Assembly (NCBI GenBank): GCA_003194525.1
Contig: NBIV01000002.1
Span: 372,001-436,000 of the forward strand
Length of the DNA: 64,000 nucleotides
Direction of reading: 5' to 3'
Source of the DNA: Gracilariopsis chorda
Taxonomy: Eukaryota; Rhodophyta; Florideophyceae; Gracilariales; Gracilariaceae
Below are positions 53,065 to 64,000 of the stretch, piece after piece. How positions within the stretch are numbered: position 1 is the first letter of the stretch; the number at the start of each line of letters is the position of its first letter. Below the pieces are notes generated by a model. That model worked only from the letters and a program-made list of their open reading frames with translations, was not told the origin of the DNA and did not search any database. The translations under genes and the position numbers were made by a program.

Positions 53065-53099
53065 GTTCCAAATTACTCTGATCTGGAACGGTAGATCGG
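53065..53099 (-). repeat. Right terminal inverted repeat of the pogo-like transposon
   Basis: The segment containing AAATTACTCTGATCTGGAAC is the inverted counterpart of 50288-50322. Confidence 0.85.
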
Positions 53100-53109
53100 T
53101 TTACCCCGT

Positions 53110-56100
53110 ATCGAAGTCGATTAGTGCCGATATCGATCAGGGCGCTTGCGCGGTGTCAGAAAGCACAGTGCAGAACCATCGGTGTCGGTGGCTGACCGGA
53201 CGAGTTATTAGCAAAACAACTCTCAGTACACGACACCCTCGCGCCTTTCCCCACTATCAGGGCTCACAGGTTATGGACACAGATTCACAGCCGAGCCCAT
53301 GTCCAACCCGCACAAATCTTCGCGCTCTTCCGGGAGAACTAAGAGAATCATTCCCGGAACTCAAAACTGACTTCCTGCACCAAGCCCACATAACAGCAAC
53401 CGAAACACATACCCCTATCGATAACACACAGAAAGCAAACATGTATCCCATAACTCCACATATACCAGAATTCAACTCAGATCAAATGGACATATTGGGA
53501 GCAAGCCTCCAGCAACAATCCATAATACACAATGCAACCAACACGTAACCCCATTGGCAACCCAGAAATACCCACTAAACCCACTCAAACCACGCTGCAC
53601 ACAAAGCGCCAACCTATCCCCAAAACCTTAATCTTCCCCAACCTATCAGACGAGATATCGTCCAAATTTACACCCGACAACTACTCTAACACGCCCTAAA
53701 ACATCCTACCAGACATAAGAACCGTCCCACAACAAACCACACACCCTTTTCTAGAAGGCAAAACTCGAACAATTATGTACACACCCGAAAAAACACTCAA
53801 TGAATACCTCGAAAAACACCAAAAACTACGCACCAGAATGGTCAATTCTAAATAACCAGGCATACAAGAAGAATCCATCACAGTTCGCTTCTATATCGAA
53901 GGCCTCTGCTCCAACCTTGAATATATCACCACTGGAGAAAATATGACCATCAATCTCCCAGCCACAATCAAAGCATTTGCTACACAAATAAAAAAAACGG
54001 ACCTATTTCGTCAAAACATGCCCCATACACCTCTCCCACTGCACAAAATCTGCAAACCCGAAAAACCCTGCAGCAGACCTTCTCGCTTCTATTGCCGAAA
54101 CTATCGCAGACGCACGCAGTACCGCCGCACATTTGCCGAACAACTCCAAACCGTCTGGTGCTCATACACCCAAAGCCCCATACACAGTAGCGACCAATGC
54201 GTCGCACAACGCCGCCTCAGGTCCAACACATCCGCAGCCCCAAACCAAGACAAGTACAAACTATACGACCCCAAAAACAACCACTTTCAACAACCTGATA
54301 ACCTCACAGGTACTACGGATTTCCAACCCTACATGGAGCTTGGCAACCCAGAAGAGACCGACAATTGTACATCCATACTTGACTGTGCAGCGTCACCAAC
54401 ACACCTCTCCACCCCCTCACATACCATGAAACCCGCAACAGGACTCCACTCACGCGTTGCCACTAACTCTTCTTTCCCCTTATCCCACACAGAACCCTCC
54501 ACATTTACGTTCCAAAATGGCATAAAATTCAAAATACCTGCAGTTGTTAACAAGAATATCAACCCCATCCTTATCTCTGTCCACTGTGTAGCTAAAACGT
54601 TTGGCCAAGTCTCTTTCGCTTCGACCAGTGCCAAAATCATCAATCGACAACACAAAAACCTCCTTCGACAAGAAGGTACATCACCATATAAAACTGGAAT
54701 GTACCTCCCCCTCTCGCCCCAAGAACACACACACCTTTCGTACGCAAAGCACGCGCTCTGCCTATCACCCCTACCCAATCGAAACCACCGTCACCAACAC
54801 GCAACTGATCTTATCCCCAATCACAACGCCCCTATCCACTCACTACTGACACACGAATCCCCAATACCACCCTCCACACCCCACCGCTCACTGAGCCCCG
54901 CATCCTAATCACCACACACACATACGCATCCACCCGCAGAGCATACCACAGCTTGCACCTCAAACTCAACCAGGGCACCATCCCAACCATAAATAACCTG
55001 TCCGAACACCAACTCCTACCAGGGATGCCAGCAGTACTCCTCGGCAAACACACCACCATCACATGCGCACCGTGCAAAGTCGGTAAAGCTACGCCCGCAC
55101 CCCACCACCCCAAAACCCACTAACAACAAGTTGGTCGACATGTGAGCAGTGACGTCTGCGGCCAACTCTCCATCACGTCCAACCATGACAACAACCAGTT
55201 CATAACTTTCCCGGGCACCTGATCCCGTTTTGCATTTATCAAGTGCATCAACTTTGGAAAGAACTTCTCCAGCTTCATCAAACATGGCATGCATCAAGTC
55301 AAAAACCACCAAGGACGCTTCCTCCAATTCTTCCTCTGTGACAATGCAAAAGAATACCTCTCATCTGACATGCACAGCTTCTACAATCAACACAGAATCA
55401 TAGTAATACCGACCGTCCACTACAAACCAAAAATGAGCTCCCTTGCGGAGAGGCTGAAGCGAACCTTACTCAACGCAGCACGAGCAGCTGTCAATTACGC
55501 TAGACTAAACCCCAAATACTGGGAAGATGCTCTACTCGATGCCGTGTGTAGTATGACCAATACTTCCGTAGAGGGACTCGGTAGCTCGCGGTGATCCGCA
55601 AACATTACCCTATACGAAGGGGTGCCACTTGCGGCGGCGAGTGTCCTATAGGTATCCCGAACAGTGGTGCGCGACGGAACATGTAATCATGGGTAAGCGG
55701 TTGGCGAGTGATGCGCTTGAAAGGGCGCGGGAAGCTGCAAATCAGGCACTAGTTTTAGAAATCCGAGTAAGGATCCAATACCAAGGACTTCGGTTCACGC
55801 CCTCCTTGTACGTCTGTATTCTCAGAAGGTCCAAGCGTCAGTGACGAAGTACTGCACGGACGGCTGCTCCTACCTACTGCTAATAATAAAATATGAAATA
55901 TTATAAGCGTGTGCGCCGTGGCAAGCTCCTACTGTGCGACAACCAAATTAGTGGTACAATCCACATATGAGAGGGATCACCCAGCGCACACATCAATAGC
56001 CCATATGGATACCATCAGTTGTCCTGAATTACCGTCCTGGTATGAATCGTCGTCAGCGACTTTGGCAAAAAGTGCGCCTCGGAACCCCGAATACTCACTC

Positions 56101-58070
56101 CTGGCGCGACACACTGTTCAAATACAACATCATGCTCCCTACCACTACAAATCAATTCCCGTACACAACACGGCATCAACAACCACCCAACCTCGCTCGA
56201 GTGCTCACTTTTGGCCATATAGAACATATACCATTCCCCACCCTAAAACCGAAAACGAAACTCGCCCCCAAAGCCCAAATCGCCCGGTACATGCACGGAG
56301 TAACGGATGCCATAATCCGCATACAACTCATCACACAACACACGTACCACACAGTACGATCCACTGACTTCCACCCATATGAGCCCACCAAAGATCATGC
56401 CTAGGACAATAATACTGCATTGAAAATCTTCCGCAACCGTCACCAAACCCCGACCACCATCACACCCAACACACCACCCCCGGCCTCTCACAAATAAGCA
56501 ACCAACTACCCGGACGTACAACAATTTTCCCAAACCCACAACCAAGAACTAGACCTCCTCCATCAAAACCAAGCCATTCAATAGATCCCAGACAGTGAAC
56601 TCCCACCGAACACCAAACCCATCCCACTCCGTATGACCTACCGATACAAACGGGACAAAAATGGCAACATCAAAGACTACGAAGCCCGTTGTCTAGTTTG
56701 TGGAGACCAAATGAAACCGCATGTCTACTTCAATCCCAACAAAACCACAACGTAAACCCGAAAAAGCGTCCATCAGGCTCATTTTTGCAATCATAGCCAT
56801 CACGAAATATATCATGGAACACATGGATATCAAGGGTGCCTACCTTCACGAACAATACAATTCTGACCACAATGTCTACATACGCCAACCCCCAGATTCA
56901 ATGGTACACTCAAGCGCAACGGCAAGGCAGGCATACTGAAAAGAAATATCTATGGTACACCACCAGTCTCCTATCTTTATTTCTCCAATCTCGCCCACTA
57001 CCGTCTAACATATGGTCTCTAACAATCTATATCAGAACCAAGTCTATTCACGAAACAAATTCCCAACGGTGTCCTCATCGTAATCGTCACCATCGATGAT
57101 TACCTAGTTGCCACACCGAACACTGAAAGTATCACCCAATTCTATGAGTACTTAAAGCAAAGTACACCATCAAACGCCTAGGGATAGCCACGGATTACAT
57201 CAATTGGAACGTCACACTCACACGATGCGAAACCATCAACCCCTCACAACCATACACAATCCACACCCTTCTCCACAAGGCGAACTTTATCTACTGTATT
57301 AACAAAGACAACCCATTCATATGCACTAACGACAAAGATGCCCAGCCACTCCCACCAACCCAAGTGAAAGTACACCAAACAATACTCAGACATCTGCGCT
57401 ATATATCAGACAGCACCAGACCTGACATTAAGTTCGCCACCAACCGGCTCGCAGCCGACATGCACAACCCGACCACCGCCCACTGGGCACAACTCAAACA
57501 CCTCCTACACTACCTCGCTCACACCTCACACCTCAGCATAACCTACTCCCCGCACCCTACAGCCACACTAACCACAAACTCAGACTCAGACTATGCCAAC
57601 GCCCCTGACAGACGTTCCTACTCTAGAAAAATGCACCTAATCAACAACTGTCCAATCTACTGGACTGCAGCCAAGCACAAGACCATAGCACTCAGTACAT
57701 GCGAAGCGGAATATATCGACGCCACAAAAGCAACGTAGGAAAAAATTTGGCTTCGCGAAATCCTGAAACACCTACACCACTAACAAGCACTCCCAACCCC
57801 ACAGTGCATTGAAAATCAGGCAGCCATCAAAGTGGCACTGAACATAGTACCAACTAAGCGTCGCAAATTCATGGATGTCCGACACCACTACCTGGACTAT
57901 CACCAAAACATGAAAGCCACCGACATCAAACATGTACCATCAACCAACATGAAAGCAAACATGCTAATGAAGACTTTCAAAAGACCTGCTTTCCTCACAG
58001 CTCTTCACAGCGGCACGCATATGCGATATACTCGAAATACAACTCAGCGTAGAACCACCGCGTGAGGAAT
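53110..58070 (+). mobile_element. Copia (Ty1-like) LTR retrotransposon fossil 1
   Basis: Broken fossil with very many disruptions. Parts in Copia order: gag-like region (~53.7-54.0 kb), protease-like region (~54.35-54.6 kb), integrase (~55.1-56.4 kb), reverse transcriptase (~56.6-57.1 kb), RNase H (~57.4-58.0 kb). Integrase before reverse transcriptase is the Copia arrangement. No LTR pair was found, and about 400 bp of unrelated sequence sits inside the integrase part. It appears old. Confidence 0.8.
55575..55980. other. Unrelated insert inside Copia fossil 1
   Basis: The integrase similarity stops near 55575 and resumes near 56000. The DNA between has a different base composition (more GC, Ala/Arg codons in one frame, then an AT-rich end) and no similarity to Copia proteins. 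It could be a small non-autonomous element; I did not find terminal repeats. Confidence 0.4.
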
Positions 58071-58074
58071 ACTT

Positions 58075-61000
58075 ACAAGGATGGGGTCCGAACGGAGTGA
58101 ACGCTAAACCAGTGAAATGTTCATGGACGTTGACCATAAACGACGAATACTCCAAACCGTTATCCTTGACGTTCGGCCTCACCGACGGAGACAACCCACT
58201 AATCATCGGACTCGACATCAAGCAGTATGCAGACACCATTAACAGGGGGAAACACAAGAAGATAATAATCGAACGACAGGAAGATAAAGGCTCTCGTACA
58301 CTCCCGATATACATTGATACAAGCGGATCCTACAAACGACTGAGACTCCTTATCGTCCCGCAACCAGAGACGATTAGAATTTCCAAGAAGTTGCTCACCA
58401 CCTCCAATCCAAGCCACGCAAGAGCTATGAAAACACTCGCAAAACGAATACACAGATACACACCCGCCCCGGCAGACCAGGTAAAAGGCATATGCAATGA
58501 TGCCGGAATCCTAGACGACACACTCAAACAAGCCATAGATGCAGTATCCAATACATGCGATATCTGGGCCCAGTCCGAACAGCCAACGGTATCAAGAAAA
58601 ATATCACTGACACATGTCAACGAGCACTTCAACCAGGAGATACAAGTCGACTTCTTTTTCATAGACATCAACGGCGAGAAACGAACCATACTTCACATCA
58701 CAGATACAGGCACAGGGTACTCAGAAACCGCCATCGTGACAGATAGGTCAGCAACAACTATCTTGAAAGAGATGAAGTCTATATGGATATGCAGACACGG
58801 CTGTCCACTGAGAATATCAGCAGACGACGAATATAATTCGCCAGCCTTAAGAGCGTTCTGTATCAGCCCCAACATATACTACCGTGCAAGACCAGCAAGA
58901 AGACACAACAAGCTGGGAAGAGTGGAGCGGAAGAATCAAACGGTGAAGAGAATCATTGAGAAAATCAACAAGGAAAGATCACGGGACAATCACCACACTA
59001 TACTCACAAGAGCAACATTTCTATCCAATATCTTCTCGGGCTCGACGATTTTCAGCTCATTCCAGTTAGTAAAAGGCTACAGTCCTTCGTTGCAGGGAAT
59101 ACCAACCAAAGTCGCATCAGAAGAAATCCTTGACGCACACAAGGAGAAAGTAGCAACACGAGCGCTACAAAGGCTGTTGAAGACACACTCACCCATTAAT
59201 ACCAGCTCTCATGTACTACCCCAAGGGAGGAGAGTATATGTTTTCATCAGACCATCAAGAAGGGGAGGTTATTGGACAGAAGCAGAAGTTATCAACCCCA
59301 GAGAACACTATGTCCTTACAAGAAGGACAAGACAAGGCAGACCGATGAAGACTGCATAAGAAGACATACATCTCATGCCAGAGAACCCGTTAGCAGCTGA
59401 ACTCATGCAAGGCACACTCTAAAATGCCCTTGGATATGAGCATAATTCATCGGAAGAAGGGGGAAGAGAAGAGAATACATCAACAGACATGCTTCCCACG
59501 AATAACCACATGATTTCCTCGCGAAGAACCAACGAAGAAGCCGAACGGAAAGACATTGGGATACACGCAACGAACAGAGCAGAGAAGGATGACACCCCAG
59601 CTGAGAAAGAACTGAAGTCTGACAAGCAAAGAGTTTTGAATGACATATTCAATCACATCGGAAGTAAAAAGGTCAACAGGAGAGAGCTTGCGTTCGCACC
59701 GACATGGGTTTTAGACGAGGCATACGAAAATGAACACAATACCAATTGGGCAGACGCATACATACCCATTCCGGAACACGAAGTCGGACGGGACGCAGAC
59801 ATCATAACATCACACGTTGTCTACAAAGTCAAAACAGATGAAGATGGGGAACGAACAATGAAGGCCAGGATAGTTCCACACGGGAACAGGGACAAGGAAA
59901 AAGAGGACATCAGGAAAGACTCCGCCACAGTACAACTGGATATCATTAGGCTCCTCATCTCGATCACAACATTCCTAGGCTTCAGACTCGCAGGGATCGA
60001 TATCAAAGGTGCATACCTTCAGAGCGGTCCAATAAGAAGATCCGCATTTGTTCGCCCACCCCGAGAATGGAACGGAATGCGCGGTGTGTTGTGGAAGCTA
60101 ACGAAACTTCCATACGGTATAGTGGAGGCAGGAAGGCAGTGAATGAAGACCGTAGAAGGGTGGATGCTCACATACGGAGGCCTAGAACGCATATTAGGCA
60201 TTGGGCAACTATATGTCAAACGAGAAAAGGCAAAGGTCATATTGCTAGTCGCAAAGCTCACTGACGACTTTCTCATGGCCGGGAACGTGAAGGAAATGAA
60301 GCATTTCATCACAACAATAGGAAAGAGGTTTGTCATTGGGAAGGCAATGGTGGATCAGAAGATCCTATTCAGCAGATGCGAAATTCAACAGAACATGAAT
60401 GGGTCGATAACTATGTCCATGCATAGATACATGAAAAGGCTGATACTTATACAATTCGATCGAGCAAAGCGTAAATAAGTACTATCCAAGGTGAAGGAAA
60501 CCGAAAAAAGTTATTCAGATCTCTAGCGGGGACCTTATTGTATCTGAGTAATGCAGTACTGCCACAAGCATCTTTCATCGTGTCGCTTATGCAACAACGA
60601 ATATCCAGACTCGCGGTTCAGGACATCATCGACGCAAATACATCAGTTACCGAATTTCTCGGAATGAACCCCGTCTTGCGATTCATGAAGCCTACACAAA
60701 CACAAGATACTGCTATCGTAACATTCTCAGACGCTGTACATGCAGAAAAAGAAAGAAGCTACAGACAGTCAGGGATACTACAAGGAAAGAAGATTATGAC
60801 ACCGGACAGAACCCTATTCCACACTTTCGACTGGTCCGGCCATAAAAAGAAGAGAATTTCGTATTTAGCGTATGGTGCAGAAGTTCTTGCGTGTTATTTT
60901 GCTTATGAAAGGAGCTTCTACTTGAAAAAAAGGGATGAGATCGATTTTCGGCAACTGTTTGATAACTCATGAAGTAATCATAGATTCTAAGGCATTATGG

Positions 61001-61587
61001 GACACCATAACTACACTCCACGAAGGAAACAAATATAGACTGAGACCGACCGTACAACGTATCCGCAATAGCTTCGAATCCGGAGAGCTGGACAGGTTCA
61101 TGTGGATCCAAGGACAGCGTAATCTAGCCAATGGTCTAACAAAACAAAACTAAGACATCCAGAGACATATCGATCGTCTTTGTTACAATATGATGTGGAA
61201 AGACGATCACGAGCCGGAGAAGGAAGTTAACAACAGAAGCTGGATATAGTAAAGCTAGAGTTGAACAGTAATCCGGTCAACTAAGGGGAGTGTGGTCAGA
61301 TTCGTACGTGTCAAATTAAGATGAACGATTGTAATTGAACACACGTGCGCGACCTTACCAAACGTAGTATCCTTAGATAGCTGACAAAGGTGAAAGGCCA
61401 GAACATAGAGGTATACGGAGAAGGAACGTGCACGTGCAAGTGTTATAAGAACGGCGAAGATGCTGAGAGTAAACAAAGGAGAGGGCCGAGGAAGAGAGGG
61501 GGCGGACTCCGGGCAATTGTGCTTAATACTGTGCTCACATTGTATTTGACAATACTTGTAATTGACATGGAATCTACACAACCCACA
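58075..61587 (+). mobile_element. Copia-type LTR retrotransposon fossil 2, with candidate 3' LTR
   Basis: Broken fossil with several disruptions, better kept than fossil 1 and of a clearly different Copia lineage. Parts: a protease-to-integrase region (58097-59359), reverse transcriptase (~59.5-60.5 kb), RNase H (~60.5-61.15 kb), a polypurine tract (AAGGGGAG, 61283-61290) and a candidate 3' LTR. The gag end and 5' LTR are missing; the left edge abuts the RNase H end of fossil 1. Probably younger than fossil 1. Confidence 0.82.
61291..61587 (+). repeat. Candidate 3' LTR of Copia fossil 2
   Basis: It starts TGTGGTCAGATTCG directly after the polypurine tract and may end in ACCCACA, which mirrors TGTGG at the start. 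Length about 297 bp. No matching 5' copy lies in the window, so the right end is a guess. Confidence 0.5.
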
Positions 61588-63698
61588 GTACATGTAATTG
61601 TATCTCATACTATTGGGGGGTTACTGTCTAGTAGAAATACCAGTTGCTGTACAGTGTTCTCTTCACAAGGATTTTCTCACTTTGCAGATGGGGTGCACAA
61701 AGGAAGTCTCAAGATGCAGACATCTTTGCAGCTTACAGTGCATATGCGAGCCTTCACAACCGGTCAAACCAATTCTTCTACTGTACTTTTCTAAGGTTAT
61801 CCTAGGATTATGTAATGCTTGTCGCGACCTGCTCAAAGAGTAGAGTTGAAAGCACACAATCGCGTTGGCATATGCGGTCAACAATTTTCTCCTGGCTTCA
61901 TGTCGCGACGGTCACACTCTTCAAATAGAAGCGCAGCCTTCTATCCTAGTACGTCTGCACATCAATCATGGACGCGACATGGATTGTTGGAATGGTGCTG
62001 TACTAAGCACATCTTTATGCACTGTACCAGGAGAAGGCTACCTTTTTGGCACAGAAAATCCCTGGTTTCCGTCATAAACATCTCCCAGTCGATTTGCGAC
62101 GCCTCGCAGCATACTTATTCATAGCTATAGATTCAACTTTTTCCAAGGCAATTGGCTAAGCCCTTCTGCACTTTTTTACACGCAAGCATAGCACTGTTCT
62201 CCGACATCATGTCATACAAAGTTCGTTTGTAAAACACGGTAGATTCGATATAGTCTTATGCATTGTTTAGTACTGATTCCGCTCAAGCAGCAGAGAGACG
62301 ATAAAGGTTTTCTCCTGACTAGCCTTACCTTTAATGCATGCAACAACAGCGGTACAAGAACACTATTGGAACAGCCAAGAATAAAGCGTGGGAGTCGTGG
62401 CGAAGAATCCTAAATGACATTGCAATAAGAACTGTGGCATGTCAATAAACAGACAGTGTACATGGCCGACGTAAGTTAACGACTTGGATTAACAACAAAC
62501 CTTTGTAGATATGCTGGACGGCTTTACGACTTTGCCGTGTCTCATACACGAAGCGTTCCAGATCGTCATTCAGCTCTTTTCTTTCTGAAGATTGTACAAA
62601 TTGGTGTTCGAATGCCAGTAACTGAAAAAGTGACGAACGCACAGTTTTCTCTAGTGAAGGTCTCGGAATTACAGAGTGGAATCTTGGACGTAGTTTTATT
62701 CACTGCTCCCATGCGGCATGAGACAGCAGCGTATTAAAGCTCAGTATGTTGTTTATTCATGTGTCCTGCAGAAGAGAGAGAGAAACTGCCCGTATGTGAA
62801 TTTGGCAAAATTCAAGGAGTTCATTAGTAACAAGTAGGGAGGTCTTGGGGTAGCTTGCTGTATAGGTTGTACGTTTTCGCTCTCTCATATATAACGCTTT
62901 GATTCTGTGGCGCTTTATTGTTAGAGCAGTTGTGTTCTTAGGAGCTTCCTGCTTTTGTTCTCTTTGGTTGCTCGAAACGTCAGAAGTATCTTATATACCG
63001 TGAAAGCCATTGTTTCGCATGGTATACTGTTTTTGAAAACCAGTGTGTATAATAAAGCCAAATCATAATTGTTTCAGTAAGTGTTGAGGTTGTCACTCGA
63101 TTGTTATGCTTATTGTACAGACTGGGAATTTTCTTGTGCTAAATGGGAAGAATGAAGGGAGAAGAAAGAATTTACTGCGTCATACTTGAAGCTGTCTATC
63201 TCTGGACATCAACTCGACAGTCGCCTGTCTACAAAAGCAGCATTTGGTATTCTTATAATCCTTTTTCTCATGAGGCGCAGAAACTGCTTCAATAAGCGGC
63301 CACGAGCAGCGGAGGAGAGCCACAGTTCTGGAGGCCGAGAGAAGAAAAGGAAATGCAAGAAATGAACATAAATGTGTACAACGTGTACAGAACGCGCAAT
63401 GACAATTTGGCGCGAAAACAGAAGACAAAGTGAACGTCATGGTGCAGTGCTCCGCGCAACCGAAACTGCTCGCCATTCCGCCCGTCAAGGGCAAGACAAA
63501 CTCCGCACAATCGGTCAGGTGCTGCGCCCCCGTCTTTCGCCCGCCACCAAAAGTCACAACCTTTCTGCGTTATCTCGTCGCACTCATCAAATCCCTCCAG
63601 CCCTTCCTCACTTCCCCTGCCCCTGCCCTTCCTTCCTCCGCTCCACCGTCTCTTGTCTTCAGTTTGTGCTCGCCGCACAGACACCGCTTCATGCCCGT
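61588..63698. other. Intergenic, no gene seen
   Basis: About 2.1 kb. Open frames here are short, overlap on both strands and show no family signal. AT-rich sequence with TATATAAC (about 62889) and AATAAAG (about 63051) lies in the middle; AATAAA there could be a polyadenylation signal of an unseen transcript. Confidence 0.45.
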
Positions 63699-64000
63699 AT
63701 GTCTTGTTCTTCACGGCTTGTGGATGTTAGCAGTTCGAAAAGTCGCTCACAAATTTGTTCCAAACCTTCTGTCAATGGTGCTGCTTCTGTCAGCGGTGGT
63801 GACGGCACTCCTGTCGTCTCGCAGCCGCCTGCAAATTGTGCAGCTTTGGCTAAAACGCGGGTGAAAATGCAGCCCTCTGTAGCTTCTGCAAAATCCGTCT
63901 CGAACCCGAGTTCGCGTTCAATGGGTTCGCATCCGATCAAATCTACCGGCAATGCAGCCTCAATGCAGACAGCTCTGCAAACGACTCCGCCGTCTTCATC
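63699..64000 (+). CDS. Start of a Ser-rich protein gene, cut by the window edge
   Basis: An ATG at 63699 opens a frame that stays open to the last base (100 codons). It codes MSCSSRLVDVSSSKSRSQ and continues as a Ser/Ala/Pro/Gln low-complexity N-terminus (VVSQPPANCAALAKTRVKMQ). The upstream pyrimidine-rich sequence resembles the leaders of genes in the 29-49 kb island. Other frames here end within the window. No domain is reached, so function is unknown. Confidence 0.5.
   Translation, partial: MSCSSRLVDVSSSKSRSQICSKPSVNGAASVSGGDGTPVVSQPPANCAALAKTRVKMQPSVASAKSVSNPSSRSMGSHPIKSTGNAASMQTALQTTPPSS

Larger units (their letters stand above)
50288..53099 (+). mobile_element. Pogo-like (Tc1/mariner superfamily) DNA transposon, decayed
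   Basis: 2.8 kb with matching 35-bp terminal inverted repeats. The transposase region spans ~50741-52127 on the plus strand, followed by Lys/Glu-rich downstream frames to ~52930. N-terminal helix-turn-helix-like part (IAACTRFSFETVQRLSKAI), then NDWVRSFRARY as in CENP-B/pogo DNA-binding domains, then the DDE_1 catalytic core: CNMDE (first Asp), LLLLDRHMLHNG (second Asp) and SNTSHFLQACDNS (third Asp). Breaks: a stop after the first ~60 residues, another stop near 50981, and a frame change at about 51417, so it cannot make a full transposase. It is bordered on the right at once by a Copia fossil. Confidence 0.82.

Noticed and set aside
54329-54778. Minus-strand 149-residue frame
   Set aside because: Antisense to the protease-like part of Copia fossil 1; composition is a strand shadow.
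1-64000. CRISPR arrays, bacterial operons or phage genes
   Set aside because: No regularly spaced repeats; splicing, Pol III signals and gene content are eukaryotic.

Overview
This is a eukaryotic nuclear window. Spliceosomal GT-AG introns, a tRNA-Thr followed by a Pol III T-run, and eukaryote-only genes (DENR, LSM4, APC5, WDR44, HSD17B12-type KCR) show it. Host genes are short, mostly intronless, tightly packed and on both strands, and the block is bounded by decayed Helitron, pogo-like and Copia DNA. A compact gene island between transposon-rich stretches best fits a multicellular red alga of the Chondrus crispus kind; that attribution is inference from layout, not from a diagnostic marker.

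Left part, 1-29 kb, is mostly mobile or unclassified DNA. Positions 1-3300 hold only eroded minus-strand coding remnants. At 3.5-9.6 kb lie three unusual genes: a small zinc-finger-like gene (+), a charged coiled-coil gene in pieces (-), and a large gene (-) that joins a beta-class DNA amino-methyltransferase (DPPY then F-x-G order) to a SET domain. The last looks interrupted at first sight, but three short GT-AG introns (51, 72 and 44 nt) would give one uninterrupted 994-residue protein. Directly upstream of it is a 310-bp direct repeat, each copy carrying a 149-bp fold-back MITE. From 11 to 17 kb there are repeats, a perfect 19-bp hairpin, a tRNA-like SINE candidate and one doubtful spliced gene. 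From 17.4 to 26.6 kb there is a decayed Helitron (Rep plus PIF1-type helicase) with an inverted second copy of its helicase tail.

Middle part, 29.2-49.2 kb, is the gene island. In order: a GRDP-like AT-hook protein, a coiled-coil protein, DENR (four exons), a small membrane protein probably of the plastid, LSM4, tRNA-Thr(AGT), a PH-domain AGC kinase, 3-ketoacyl-CoA reductase, APC5 (with an apparent one-base frameshift), a small signal-anchor protein whose stop codon overlaps the start of the next gene, an RCC1-repeat protein, a WDR44-like WD40 protein, and an 814-residue FAD/NAD(P)-binding protein of bacterial type.

Right part, 50.3-64 kb: a pogo-like DNA transposon with matching 35-bp terminal inverted repeats, then two broken Copia fossils back to back, the second ending in a candidate 3' LTR, then about 2 kb without a recognisable gene, and finally the 5' end of a gene that runs off the window.
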